From JAVBKU01 sp031553875 (GTDB lineage: Bacteria > Bacteroidota > Bacteroidia > Bacteroidales > Rikenellaceae), in assembly GCA_031553875.1 (NCBI GenBank), contig JAVBKU010000012.1, positions 1 through 16,565 on the forward strand: a stretch of 16,565 nt of DNA. Direction: 5' to 3'. The stretch's first letter is position 1, and the number at the start of each line of letters is the position of its first letter. The position numbers were made by a program, and so were the translations under genes. This document shows, piece after piece, positions 1 through 7,777 of this stretch. The notes under the pieces are model-generated. The model was not told the origin of the DNA and did no database searches. It saw nothing but the letters and a program-made list of their open reading frames with translations.

Positions 1-182
1 GCCCTCACTGCTCGAAATGTTGTCATTGCCCCAAAAGTAGGCAAAAGGTCTAGCCGCGTCTTCTGCCGGGGTCTCTTCCGGGAGCTTCCCTCGTTACACG
101 ATAACTGAGGGTGATCTCCCTCACGAGACCTATTTCCGGCATAAGCCCGAAGCGGCGATTATTTTGCTGTCCGGGCGGTGAT
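1..182. other. Left edge, no convincing gene
   Basis: No gene can be supported here. Frame 1 is open from the left edge to a TGA at 106-108 (35 codons, arginine-rich). It could be the tail of a gene cut by the edge, but it resembles nothing I recognise. A small hairpin (GAGGG 107-111 with CCCTC 118-122) follows this stop, but it has no T-tract and is too weak to call a terminator. Confidence 0.3.
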
Positions 183-210
183 AAAAAAGGCGGGTGCTGT
201 TATACCCGCC
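183..210 (-). terminator. Intrinsic terminator of rfbD
   Basis: The arms GGCGGGT (189-195) and ACCCGCC (204-210) form a 7-bp GC-rich stem. On the minus strand the stem is followed at once by six T residues (A183-A188 on the plus strand). It lies about 28 bases past the rfbD stop codon, the layout expected of a rho-independent terminator for that gene. Confidence 0.8.
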
Positions 211-238
211 GCCGTATCATACACGAAACAATGTCTGC

Positions 239-1105
239 CTATTTTCCGTCAAGCCTCCCGATACACTCCGCCAACGACGCTTTCCAGTCGGGGACGCGTA
301 CCCCGAAGTCGCACTTGATCCGGCTTTTATCGAGCACCGAATAGTGCGGACGGACGGCGCGGGTGGGGTATTCCTCTGTGGTGATTGACTCTACGGGGGT
401 GGCGATGCCGCTCAGGCGCAGGGCTTCGGCCGCAAACTCACTCCATGTTGTAATGCCCTCGTCGGAGAAGTGGTATGTCTGCACGCCGCGCACTTTTGAG
501 AGCTGGGGTATAATGGTGGCGATGGCTTCGGCCAGGTCACGAGCGTAGGTAGGGGTGCCGTACTGGTCGCCTACCACGCGCAAAAGATCGCGCGTAGAGC
601 CGAGATTACGCATCGTTTTCACGAAGTTGTTCCCGAAGCTGGAGTAGAGCCACGCGGTGCGTATTATGACGCCGCGGCACCCGCTTTCCCTCATCGCCTC
701 CTCGCCGAGGAGCTTTGTACGCCCGTAGACGCCGAGGGGCGAGGTGGGGGTATCCTCTCCGATGGGTGAGGAGGCTTTACCGTCGAATACGTAGTCGGTG
801 GAGATATGTATAAGGTCGGCGCCCTGGGCTGCGGCCACGGAAGCGAGCGCGGCCACGCCGTCGCGGTTGATCTTCATGGCCAGGAGTTCGTCGTCCTCGG
901 CCTTGTCTACGGCTGTGTAGGCGGCGCAGTTGATTATGACCTCAATGCCGTTATCTTTTACGAAATTGCTCACCGCGTCCCGGTCACAGATATCGAGCTG
1001 GGGTACGTCGGTGGGGAACAGCGTGTGGGCGGGGTCGGAGCCCAACACTACCTGCAGTTCGGAACCCAGCTGCCCGGATGCGCCGGTTATAAGGATTTTA
1101 GTCAT
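239..1105 (-). CDS. rfbD: dTDP-4-dehydrorhamnose reductase RfbD/RmlD
   Basis: Catalyses the last step of dTDP-L-rhamnose synthesis, NAD(P)H-dependent reduction of dTDP-4-dehydro-L-rhamnose, in the cytoplasm. The 288-residue protein is a short-chain dehydrogenase of usual family length. Visible motifs are the N-terminal nucleotide-binding loop GASGQLG (8-14), NCAAYTAVDKAE (59-70), STDYVFDG (102-109), the catalytic pair Tyr127-x3-Lys131, and RTAWLYS (149-155). The start is the first ATG, about 20-25 bases downstream of a likely Bacteroidetes promoter. The other three rhamnose genes lie divergently on the opposite strand across a gap of about 190 bases, so rfbD is not part of their transcript although it completes the pathway. 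It has its own terminator. Nothing looks damaged. The product assignment is very secure. Confidence 0.96.
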   Translation of the reverse strand: MTKILITGASGQLGSELQVVLGSDPAHTLFPTDVPQLDICDRDAVSNFVKDNGIEVIINCAAYTAVDKAEDDELLAMKINRDGVAALASVAAAQGADLIHISTDYVFDGKASSPIGEDTPTSPLGVYGRTKLLGEEAMRESGCRGVIIRTAWLYSSFGNNFVKTMRNLGSTRDLLRVVGDQYGTPTYARDLAEAIATIIPQLSKVRGVQTYHFSDEGITTWSEFAAEALRLSGIATPVESITTEEYPTRAVRPHYSVLDKSRIKCDFGVRVPDWKASLAECIGRLDGK

Positions 1106-1130
1106 ACGATGTTACTTTAGATATAGATAA

Positions 1131-1164
1131 CAAAGATAATTTATTTGTGCCACATCCGCCCCAA
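1131..1164 (-). promoter_or_regulatory. Likely rfbD promoter (Bacteroidetes type)
   Basis: The minus strand reads TATCTTTG at 1138-1131, a perfect match to the Bacteroidetes -7 consensus TAnnTTTG. A TTG at 1164-1162 could be the -33 element, with a 23-base spacer at the long end of the usual range. The predicted transcript would start about 20 bases before the rfbD ATG. Confidence 0.5.
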
Positions 1165-1235
1165 TCATCTGTAAATCACAAAAATTTTTAGATATTTGTA
1201 AAATATAGGGAACGCCCTGGATGGTCTAAGCAAAC

Positions 1236-1266
1236 TTGGCCTGTCCGTCGTGTTTAATTATATTTA
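1236..1266 (+). promoter_or_regulatory. Likely rfbACB promoter
   Basis: TTG at 1236-1238, a 20-base spacer, then TATATTTA at 1259-1266, one mismatch from the Bacteroidetes -7 motif TAnnTTTG. The predicted start of transcription near 1273 gives a leader of about 20 bases before the ATG at 1293. The same TTG-N20 spacing occurs in the lyase promoter at 16398-16428. Confidence 0.4.
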
Positions 1267-1292
1267 CACATAACCCAAAACAGTCACAGGCC

Positions 1293-2165
1293 ATGAAAGG
1301 TATTGTTCTCGCGGGAGGCTCGGGCACGAGGCTTTATCCGATAACCAAGGGGGTGTCGAAGCAGCTGCTTCCCATCTACGATAAACCCATGATCTACTAT
1401 CCTATCTCGGTGCTGATGCTGGCCGGGATCAGGGAGATACTTATAATCTCGACCCCCATCGACCTGCCCATGTTCGAACGCCTGCTGGGCGACGGCTCAT
1501 CCTACGGGGTGAAGTTCAGCTATGCCGAGCAGCCCTCGCCCGACGGCCTGGCGCAGGCTTTCCTTATAGGCAAAAAATTTATCGGCGACGACTCTGTGTG
1601 CCTGGTGCTGGGTGACAATATATTCTTCGGTCACGGTTTCCAGAAAATGCTTGCCGGTGCGGTAGAGAGCGCAGATAAGCACAATATGGCTACTGTGTTC
1701 GGTTATTGGGTGAGCGATCCGGAACGTTACGGGGTGGTGGAATTCGACGGGGAGGGTAAGGCCGTATCTATCGAGGAGAAGCCAGCCAAACCCAAGTCGA
1801 ACTATGCCGTGGTAGGCCTCTACTTCTATCCCAATAAGGTGGTGAGTGTGGCGGAGAACATCAAGCCGTCCGCCCGCGGAGAGCTTGAGATAACGACCGT
1901 AAATGAGGCCTTTCTGCATGACGGCGAACTCTCGGTGCAGGAATTGGGTCGCGGATTCGCGTGGCTCGACACGGGGACACACGACTCGCTGAGCGAGGCC
2001 TCGACATTTATCGAGGTGATCGAGAAGCGCCAAGGCCTGAAAATAGCCTGCCTCGAGGCCATAGCCCTTGAAAAAGGGTGGATTGATAAGGAGAAGATCG
2101 AGGAAGTAGCCCGTCCGATGGCTAAGAACGAATACGGGCAGTATCTGCTGCGTTTGGTAAAGTAA
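1293..2165 (+). CDS. rfbA: Glucose-1-phosphate thymidylyltransferase RfbA/RmlA
   Basis: First enzyme of dTDP-L-rhamnose synthesis: glucose-1-phosphate plus dTTP gives dTDP-glucose and pyrophosphate. From the ATG at 1293 the protein has 290 residues, the normal family size. Visible are the nucleotide-binding signature GGSGTRLYP (8-16), the KQLLPIYDKPMIYYP segment (23-37), the metal-binding aspartate in LGDNIFFG (Asp108), and EEKP and DTGTHDSL further on. The frame stays open upstream to a TTG at 1236, but those 19 residues are not part of the family and the TTG sits in the likely -33 element, so 1293 is preferred. It is first in a tight plus-strand operon, and rfbC begins 4 bases after its stop. 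This family is commonly feedback-inhibited by dTDP-rhamnose; that is family knowledge, not visible here. Confidence 0.97.
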   Translation: MKGIVLAGGSGTRLYPITKGVSKQLLPIYDKPMIYYPISVLMLAGIREILIISTPIDLPMFERLLGDGSSYGVKFSYAEQPSPDGLAQAFLIGKKFIGDDSVCLVLGDNIFFGHGFQKMLAGAVESADKHNMATVFGYWVSDPERYGVVEFDGEGKAVSIEEKPAKPKSNYAVVGLYFYPNKVVSVAENIKPSARGELEITTVNEAFLHDGELSVQELGRGFAWLDTGTHDSLSEASTFIEVIEKRQGLKIACLEAIALEKGWIDKEKIEEVARPMAKNEYGQYLLRLVK

Positions 2166-2169
2166 AATA

Positions 2170-2745
2170 ATGGGTAAGTTTACATTCCATACCACGCCCC
2201 TTGAGGGCGCCATTGTCGTGGAGCCTACGGTGTTCGGCGACCACAGGGGTTTCTTTATGGAGACCTACTCCGAACGAGAGTTCATCGAGGGAGGTATCCA
2301 CGAGCGTTTCGTGCAGGATAACCATTCCAGATCAAAGAAGGGTGTGTTGCGCGGCCTCCATTTCCAGACCCGCCAGGCTCAGGGAAAGCTAATACGTGTG
2401 GTATCCGGAGCTGTGTTAGATGTGGCGGTGGACTTGCGTCCTGACAGTCCCTCATTCGGCAAGTGGTACGCCGTGGAGCTTTCGGCCGATAACAAGAAAC
2501 AGTTCTATATACCCCCATATTTCGCGCACGGTTTCCTCACGCTTGAGGAGGGGACAGAGTTCGTGTATAAGTGTACGGAATACTACGCTCCCGACTTCGA
2601 CGCGGGATTGCTGTGGAACGATCCGGGCATAGGCATAGACTGGAACCTCCCCGCCTACGGATTCAAAGAGGAGGAGATAATGCTCTCCGATAAGGACAAA
2701 AATCAACCAACGATAAATTCGATAAAATGGGACGAAATATTCTGA
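2170..2745 (+). CDS. rfbC: dTDP-4-dehydrorhamnose 3,5-epimerase RfbC/RmlC
   Basis: Third step of the pathway: epimerises dTDP-4-dehydro-6-deoxyglucose at C3 and C5 to dTDP-4-dehydro-L-rhamnose. The 191-residue protein is a cupin (double-stranded beta helix) of usual length. It shows the start motif PTVFGDHRGFFMETY (19-33), the catalytic histidine in VLRGLHFQ (His64), PPYFAHGF (115-122), and the catalytic tyrosine region FVYKCTEYYAP (Tyr133 the likely acid). It starts 4 bases after rfbA. Its last 19 bases overlap the start of rfbB in another frame, so the two are probably translationally coupled. No sign of damage. Confidence 0.96.
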   Translation: MGKFTFHTTPLEGAIVVEPTVFGDHRGFFMETYSEREFIEGGIHERFVQDNHSRSKKGVLRGLHFQTRQAQGKLIRVVSGAVLDVAVDLRPDSPSFGKWYAVELSADNKKQFYIPPYFAHGFLTLEEGTEFVYKCTEYYAPDFDAGLLWNDPGIGIDWNLPAYGFKEEEIMLSDKDKNQPTINSIKWDEIF

Positions 2746-3782
2746 TTACCGGGGGCGCGGGCTTCATTGGGTCGCACGTGGTGCGCCTGTTCGTGAACAA
2801 GTACCCTGATTGTAAGATATATAACCTCGATAAGCTCACCTACGCGGGTAATCTCGCCAACCTCGCCGACGTAGATAAGGCCCCCAACTACACGTTCATC
2901 AAGGGCGATATATGCGACATCGACCTGATGCGGGAGATATTCACCAAGCATAAGATCGACGGGGTTATACACCTTGCCGCCGAGAGCCATGTCGACAGGT
3001 CGATACTCGACCCGTTCTCTTTTGCTCAGACCAATATCATGGGGACGCTGTCGCTCCTGCAGGCCGCCCGCGAAAGCTGGGATGGGAAGATGGATGGTAA
3101 ACTCTTCTACCATGTTTCAACAGATGAAGTGTATGGCTCGCTGCACGACGGGAGTTTCTTCCTGGAGACCACTCCCTACGATCCGCAGAGCCCGTACTCG
3201 GCCTCTAAGGCGGGATCGGATCACTTCGTGAGGGCGTTCCACAATACATATAAACTGCCGGTAGTGGTGTCGAACTGTTCCAATAATTACGGCCCCAACC
3301 AGTTCCCCGAGAAGCTGATACCCCTGTTCATCAATAATATACGTAATAACAAGCCTCTGCCCGTGTACGGCAAGGGCGAGAACGTGCGCGACTGGCTCTA
3401 TGTGGTCGACCACGCCCGCGCCATCGACGAGATTTTCCACAGGGGAAAGATAGGCGACACGTACAATATCGGCGGATTCAACGAGTGGAAAAATATCGAC
3501 CTTATCAAGGTGATGATCAAGACCGTCGATCGCCTGCTGGGCCGCCCGGAAGGGGAGAGCGAGAAGCTCATAACCTACGTTGTCGACCGTGCGGGACACG
3601 ACCTGCGTTATGCTATCGACTCAACTAAGCTCCACGAGGAGCTGGGATGGGAGCCGAGCCTGCAGTTCGAGGAGGGCATAGAGAAGACCGTGAAGTGGTA
3701 CCTCGACAACCAGGAGTGGCTCGATGGGGTTACCTCGGGCGATTACCAGAATTATTACAAGGAGATGTACGCTAAGAGGTAG
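2727..3782 (+). CDS. rfbB: dTDP-glucose 4,6-dehydratase RfbB/RmlB
   Basis: Second step of the pathway: NAD+-dependent conversion of dTDP-glucose to dTDP-4-dehydro-6-deoxyglucose. The 351-residue extended short-chain dehydrogenase has the NAD loop GGAGFIG (9-15), NLDKLTYAGN (33-42) with the cofactor-binding Asp35, AAESHVDRS (84-92), the active-site triplet Thr132-Asp133-Glu134 in STDEVYG, the catalytic Tyr157-x3-Lys161, and the substrate loop NNYGPNQFPEKLIP (186-199). The ATG at 2727 lies inside the end of rfbC and gives the family N-terminus exactly. It is the last gene of the rfbACB operon, with a hairpin about 55 bases downstream. The product can also feed other dTDP-6-deoxysugars, but with all four rml genes here the rhamnose route is the natural reading. 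Confidence 0.97.
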   Translation: MGRNILITGGAGFIGSHVVRLFVNKYPDCKIYNLDKLTYAGNLANLADVDKAPNYTFIKGDICDIDLMREIFTKHKIDGVIHLAAESHVDRSILDPFSFAQTNIMGTLSLLQAARESWDGKMDGKLFYHVSTDEVYGSLHDGSFFLETTPYDPQSPYSASKAGSDHFVRAFHNTYKLPVVVSNCSNNYGPNQFPEKLIPLFINNIRNNKPLPVYGKGENVRDWLYVVDHARAIDEIFHRGKIGDTYNIGGFNEWKNIDLIKVMIKTVDRLLGRPEGESEKLITYVVDRAGHDLRYAIDSTKLHEELGWEPSLQFEEGIEKTVKWYLDNQEWLDGVTSGDYQNYYKEMYAKR

Positions 3783-3837
3783 GGAGCGATAGGGGCCGAT
3801 TATATCCCGGCTTTTGTTTCCTGTATGCGTCAATATA

Positions 3838-3868
3838 AAAGCGGCGGCCCTCGAGGGGTCGCCGCTTT
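3838..3868. terminator. Hairpin between convergent rfbB and thioesterase genes
   Basis: Perfect 9-bp arms AAAGCGGCG (3838-3846) and CGCCGCTTT (3860-3868), with inner pairing of CCC and GGG around a TCGA loop. The stem has A residues on one side and T residues on the other. It lies between two converging genes (rfbB ends at 3782, the thioesterase at 3911), so it may end transcription from both strands. Confidence 0.65.
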
Positions 3869-3910
3869 ACGATTATATTAATGGTCCCGGTGTCCCGCTA
3901 AGGCTCCCGA

Positions 3911-4417
3911 CTAATAATCGAGTTCCGAGGGCAGTTCCACGTCGGGAAGTAGGCCCCATTCGGTGTCCACGAATTCCCCGCCGGCGATCTCGTCTACTCC
4001 CATCTTGAAGTATTTGCCGGTTGCGCGTGCGGCCACCTCGCCGTCGGGTAAGAGAAGCTCGCCGGTGCCTTCGAACAGCTTACCGCGTTCAAGGGTTATA
4101 CGGCCTACGGCCTTCAGCTCCACACCAAGTGGCACGGGCTTGAGGAAACGAACGTTGAGCTCCATGGTCACGCCCCACACCTGGTCGCCGTGGCGTATGG
4201 TGATGGCGCGGCCGATGGTCTCGTCGAGAATGGCCGAGGTCACGCCTCCGTGGAGGCGGTTGGGGTAGCTCTGGTGGCCTTCGAGGGTGGTGAAAACTCC
4301 GACCAGTTCCTCATTTTCCGTTTCGTAGAAGTTGGTCTTGAGACCAAAATCGTTGCTCATGCCGCACACGAAGCACATGCGCGAATTAAATTGCTGGCGT
4401 GTTACTTTATGTTTCAT
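3911..4417 (-). CDS. PaaI-like hotdog-fold thioesterase
   Basis: A 168-residue protein of the 4HBT/PaaI hotdog superfamily, whose members mostly hydrolyse acyl-CoA thioesters in the cytoplasm. The N-terminus has the CFVCGMSN-x-FGLK pattern (15-26) that begins many members of this subgroup. The core helix signature LHGGVTSAILDE (55-66) carries HGG 56-58 and the acidic pair Asp65-Glu66, where the family keeps its catalytic carboxylate. Downstream strands (WGVTMELNVRFLKPVP) match the hotdog sheet. It is probably monocistronic: it converges on rfbB and is separated from the next minus-strand gene by a perfect inverted repeat. The acyl substrate cannot be read from the sequence; housekeeping CoA recycling or editing is possible. 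The fold assignment is strong and the exact function open. Confidence 0.82.
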   Translation of the reverse strand: MKHKVTRQQFNSRMCFVCGMSNDFGLKTNFYETENEELVGVFTTLEGHQSYPNRLHGGVTSAILDETIGRAITIRHGDQVWGVTMELNVRFLKPVPLGVELKAVGRITLERGKLFEGTGELLLPDGEVAARATGKYFKMGVDEIAGGEFVDTEWGLLPDVELPSELDY

Positions 4418-4446
4418 AAAACTGTTATTTAATACCGGTCATATCC

Positions 4447-4463
4447 CGCAGAAATTTTCTGCG
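4447..4463. repeat. 17-base palindrome in the thioesterase leader
   Basis: CGCAGAAA (4447-4454) and TTTCTGCG (4456-4463) are perfect inverted arms around a single T. The element lies just downstream, on the minus strand, of the -7 motif at 4481-4474, close to the expected transcription start. It could be an operator or a short leader hairpin. Nothing in the sequence names the binder. Confidence 0.4.
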
Positions 4464-4473
4464 CCAATCTTTA

Positions 4474-4481
4474 CAAAGATA
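4474..4481 (-). promoter_or_regulatory. Likely -7 element of the thioesterase gene
   Basis: The minus strand reads TATCTTTG, an exact TAnnTTTG match and identical to the rfbD element at 1138-1131. It lies 57 bases before the ATG of the thioesterase. No clear TTG is seen at the -33 position, so the call rests on the -7 motif alone. Confidence 0.4.
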
Positions 4482-4506
4482 GTAATTTCCACATCGTTAC
4501 AGGAAA

Positions 4507-4540
4507 CTATCCCTGAAAAAACTCGTTTTTTCAGGGATAG
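4507..4540. terminator. Perfect 15-bp inverted repeat, probable terminator
   Basis: The arms at 4507-4521 and 4526-4540 are perfectly complementary around the loop CTCG. The loop-proximal part of each arm is six A or T residues, and the outer part is GC-rich (CCCTG/CAGGG). It lies downstream of the 486-residue gene (stop at 4584) and upstream of the thioesterase promoter, where a terminator is expected. The T-run lies inside the stem rather than after it, which is not the classical layout. Confidence 0.55.
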
Positions 4541-4583
4541 CATGTCTTTAAAGGTGAGTGCCTTGCCCGGCTGGTATCCGTTT

Positions 4584-6044
4584 TTAAAGCAACTCCTCGA
4601 TTTCCAATATCCCCTCTCGCGAGCATATCAGTCGGTAGCGCTTGTAGGCTGACTGATTCTCATGCTGGAGCTGGAGGACGAGGTTGAGGTAATAGGTTTT
4701 GTCGCCCATCACGGTGGTATAGCCCTTTTCGTCGAGGGCATAGACGGGCACCTTGGGGTTGTCCATCTTCTGCGTGAAGGTCGACACGTTGATGCGTATT
4801 ATCTCATTGATACCCAGTACTCTGTACGGAGTGTTTTCGCTCAGTTTGGTATAGTCGAAGCGCACCATCTTGCGGTAGAGTATGATCTTTTCGTCGGCAG
4901 CCCGGTTCTCGGCCTCCAGCAGCGGGGTGCGGTTGCGTATGTCCATAGCCTCGCGCGGAGCATGGGCTTCAGGGATGAAGTCGAAAGCCTCCTTGTTCCA
5001 TCCCACGACCTCTTCTTTCACCCCGATAACCGTTTTATTGTCGAAATATTTTGCTGAACGCTTGTGGGCGAAGTAATAGCGGAAAAGTTCCTTGATCCGG
5101 TCCTTGAGCATATAACTTATCACCAAGGCCACGAACAGGGGCATGGTGAAATTGCCGAACTTGAGCTGGAACGAGAAGGCTATGGCCGTAGCGAAGATCA
5201 TGGATATGCCCGCCGCAAGGCTTAGGTAAATCTGCTCGACCAGTACCCCGTCACGCTTTTTGCGGGCCTTGAGAAAGAGGTCGCTCTCGATATATTTTTT
5301 CAGTGCCCCGAGGCGGAATATCAGCTCCCTGTTGTATGTGGGACTGTCTGTGCGGAAGGTCATGTAGCCCATCTCCATGCGATACTTGCTCTCCTGGCGG
5401 ATCATCTCCACCATGTCGTCGTGCACCGCGTCGTACACCTTGATGTGGTCGCGGCGCAACACGTCGAGCAGGCGGAAGGTGTGCTGTTCGATGACGTTGC
5501 TGATAAATTCGTCGCCGAAGAGGTAGTAATTGAAGACCTTCTCCTCGACCGTGGGGGCGTTGACCACCATGCGCAGTTCGCGGTATATGGAAATGATCTT
5601 CATGACGTCTTCCATATATTTGCGGCACAGGGGCTCGCGGTCCTCGGGTATGGTGGTGCCCGCCACGTGCTGTATCTGGTTGCGTACGGCGCTCTTTAAT
5701 ATCGCCCCGAACATCTTTATCTGATATTCATACTCCGCGATGTTGCTCTGCAGGGGCGAGGAGGCGAGGTTGAGCAAGGCCTTTTTCAGGTTCTTGAAGG
5801 GGAGGGCCTCCTCGGATGCTATCTCGCGCAGCAGGAACACGGGGGTGATAAGGCGCATGTTGCTGCGGATATCGCGGTAGAACTGCTCCTTGTCGTAGGT
5901 CTGGGGATTGAGGCCCAGACTGTTGGGCAGGAACAGCCACGTGTTGACCGTGAAATCGTTCACGTCCGACGTCCTGCGCGCGACATACCCGATCTTCATC
6001 TCGAGATTGAACCTGTCGTGTATTTTGGCCTGTATGTTTATCAT
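4584..6044 (-). CDS. Uncharacterised two-TM membrane protein
   Basis: I do not recognise a named domain in this 486-residue protein. What can be seen: a soluble, mainly helical, charged N-terminal part (1-270), two membrane segments close together (about 272-292 and 299-314) joined by a very short loop, then a soluble C-terminal part (about 315-486) rich in charged and beta-prone stretches. There is no signal peptide. The hairpin-like TM pair suggests an inner-membrane protein with both large domains on the same side, most likely the cytoplasm. It lies 91 bases downstream of the DASS transporter on the same strand and may be cotranscribed, although no promoter or terminator between them is clear. 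It is followed by the inverted repeat at 4507-4540. The long intact frame with ordinary codon use supports a real gene; the function is unknown. Confidence 0.85.
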   Translation of the reverse strand: MINIQAKIHDRFNLEMKIGYVARRTSDVNDFTVNTWLFLPNSLGLNPQTYDKEQFYRDIRSNMRLITPVFLLREIASEEALPFKNLKKALLNLASSPLQSNIAEYEYQIKMFGAILKSAVRNQIQHVAGTTIPEDREPLCRKYMEDVMKIISIYRELRMVVNAPTVEEKVFNYYLFGDEFISNVIEQHTFRLLDVLRRDHIKVYDAVHDDMVEMIRQESKYRMEMGYMTFRTDSPTYNRELIFRLGALKKYIESDLFLKARKKRDGVLVEQIYLSLAAGISMIFATAIAFSFQLKFGNFTMPLFVALVISYMLKDRIKELFRYYFAHKRSAKYFDNKTVIGVKEEVVGWNKEAFDFIPEAHAPREAMDIRNRTPLLEAENRAADEKIILYRKMVRFDYTKLSENTPYRVLGINEIIRINVSTFTQKMDNPKVPVYALDEKGYTTVMGDKTYYLNLVLQLQHENQSAYKRYRLICSREGILEIEELL

Positions 6045-6135
6045 AACGTTACCTGTTTAACGGGCGAATAATACGGTGTAACATGCATAATTCACGCCGG
6101 ATTCACGCTTTTGCACCCTCTTTAGGGCGCGGGTG

Positions 6136-7734
6136 TCAGAACACGCCGTCTGTGTAGCCCAACCACTTGAGTACCGTCTGACCCCAGACGATGACCAGCA
6201 GCCAGCATATGACCATCATCGTGAAACCGAACTTGAACGTGTCGCTCCAGCTGTATTGGTTGGTGGTGTAGAGCAGGGCCGCAGGCTTGCTGTTGAACGG
6301 AAGTACATATACGTGCTCTATCAGCAGGGCTACGGGGAATGCGAGGCTCAGGATGGGATAGCCGAACTTCTGTGCCACGCCGATGGCTATGGGGACGAAG
6401 ATCAGGGCTCTCATCGTCTTCGACTGGAACAACAGGGCGCTGAATACCATCATGGCCGTGAGCAGTACGTAGAGCACCCAGAAGGGGGTGTCCTGTCCGA
6501 TACCCATGTGGTTGAACCCTGCGTCGACGATGGTCGCCGGCAGGTTGGTGGCGTCGAGGCCTGCACCGAGGGTGTAGGCCCCGGCCGAGAAGAGCATCAA
6601 GTGCCAAGGTATGTCAACGTCATTCCACTTCACTATGCCTATGCCGGGGGTTAGAGCCACCACGGCGCCCATGAAGGCTACGGCCGTTTGGTTGATACCG
6701 TGCTGTTTGTCGGTGGCCCACAGTGCCAACACGCAAACGAAAATAGCGATGGCCTTATATTCCTGAAGCGTCATCTTGCCCAGCCCGTCGAGCTCGTCTT
6801 TAAGACGTTGCATGCCTCCCGCGATCTGGGGTTTGCGCTCCTCGGGTTTGAGCGGGAAAATTATTTTGGTGCCGACCCACCATGCTATCACAATCATGAG
6901 AATACACAGCGGGAAGGCGGCTATGAACCAGTCCTGGAAGCTGAATACGCTCCAACCCATAGCCCCGGCGATCAGCGACCCGGCCAGCAGGTTGGCCCCG
7001 GAGCCGGTGATAAAACCGCTCGCGCCGATATTGATCTGGAATAGGTTCTGCAACACGATGTTACGCCCCATGTTGTTGCGGTTGTCGCCTCCCGTGGCCC
7101 CGTATATCGCCGCCACCACCATAAAAATGGGAAGGAGTATGGTGGCCTTGGCCGTGGTGGCCGAGATAAAGGCCGAGAGCACCACATTGATGACTATAAA
7201 GCTGAAAATCACCCATGTGGCGTTCTTACCGAAGCGTATCACGAACCACAGAGCGAATCGCTTCGCCACCCTCGTTTTGACCAGCATACTCGCCAGCACG
7301 AACGACAGGATGTTGAGCCACATCACCGGGTGCCCCAGCTGGGCGTAGGCCGTCTGGTCGCTCGTCACTCCCGTTAGCACTATTGCAAGGATCAGGAACA
7401 GGGATGTGAGGTAGTTGGGTATTGCTTCGGTGATCCACAGTATTATGGAGCCCGCGAAGATGGCCAGCATGGCGTAATTGATGCGGTGGAACGCCTCGGG
7501 GCCCACGTCGGCGAGGCGCTTCGAGGCGGTCTTGCCCAGGGTGCCCAGGTCTAGGTTCTCGATGAAGGGGATATTCACGAAGTAGTATATCACCACGAAG
7601 GCCACCAGTGCCAGCGGCCCTCCCAGGCGTGCCATCCAGCGTTCGAAGCCCGATTTCTCCAGTTTGGGGAGCTTCTCGACCTTGTAGTTGTTCATATCCA
7701 GCGGATCGAACGCCGCGGCCGTCTTGTTTTCCAT
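6136..7734 (-). CDS. DASS/SLC13-family anion transporter
   Basis: A 532-residue inner-membrane protein of the divalent anion:sodium symporter (DASS/SLC13) family, which moves dicarboxylates, citrate, sulfate or phosphate. After a cytoplasmic N-terminus of about 38 residues there are many hydrophobic segments. Family landmarks are ILWITEAIPNYLTSL (98-112), the first cation-site loop FISATTAKATILLP (189-202), TGSGANLLAGSLI (243-255), and the second repeat-related loop FQSKTMRALIFVPIA (436-450). The SNT motif typical of sodium-coupled members reads Ser191-Ala192-Thr193 in the first loop and Ser438-Lys439-Thr440 in the second. The changed asparagines, and especially the lysine, suggest altered or absent sodium coupling (inference). 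It stands between the CYTH gene (150 bases upstream) and the unknown TM gene. The substrate cannot be named from the sequence. Confidence 0.88.
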   Translation of the reverse strand: MENKTAAAFDPLDMNNYKVEKLPKLEKSGFERWMARLGGPLALVAFVVIYYFVNIPFIENLDLGTLGKTASKRLADVGPEAFHRINYAMLAIFAGSIILWITEAIPNYLTSLFLILAIVLTGVTSDQTAYAQLGHPVMWLNILSFVLASMLVKTRVAKRFALWFVIRFGKNATWVIFSFIVINVVLSAFISATTAKATILLPIFMVVAAIYGATGGDNRNNMGRNIVLQNLFQINIGASGFITGSGANLLAGSLIAGAMGWSVFSFQDWFIAAFPLCILMIVIAWWVGTKIIFPLKPEERKPQIAGGMQRLKDELDGLGKMTLQEYKAIAIFVCVLALWATDKQHGINQTAVAFMGAVVALTPGIGIVKWNDVDIPWHLMLFSAGAYTLGAGLDATNLPATIVDAGFNHMGIGQDTPFWVLYVLLTAMMVFSALLFQSKTMRALIFVPIAIGVAQKFGYPILSLAFPVALLIEHVYVLPFNSKPAALLYTTNQYSWSDTFKFGFTMMVICWLLVIVWGQTVLKWLGYTDGVF

Positions 7735-7777
7735 AAATAATATTGTTTACTGCAGGGGCAGATGGGTCTTATTGGTT

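Noticed and set aside
1236..1292. Upstream extension of rfbA from a TTG start
   Set aside because: The extra 19 residues are absent from the family, and the TTG is better explained as the -33 promoter element.
1497..2213. 238-codon open frame on the minus strand across rfbA
   Set aside because: Antisense to a certain gene, with no recognisable protein features.
6113..6131. Short hairpin just after the DASS stop, considered as a terminator
   Set aside because: Seven pairs with a wobble, followed on the minus strand by A residues rather than T, so it is not an intrinsic terminator.
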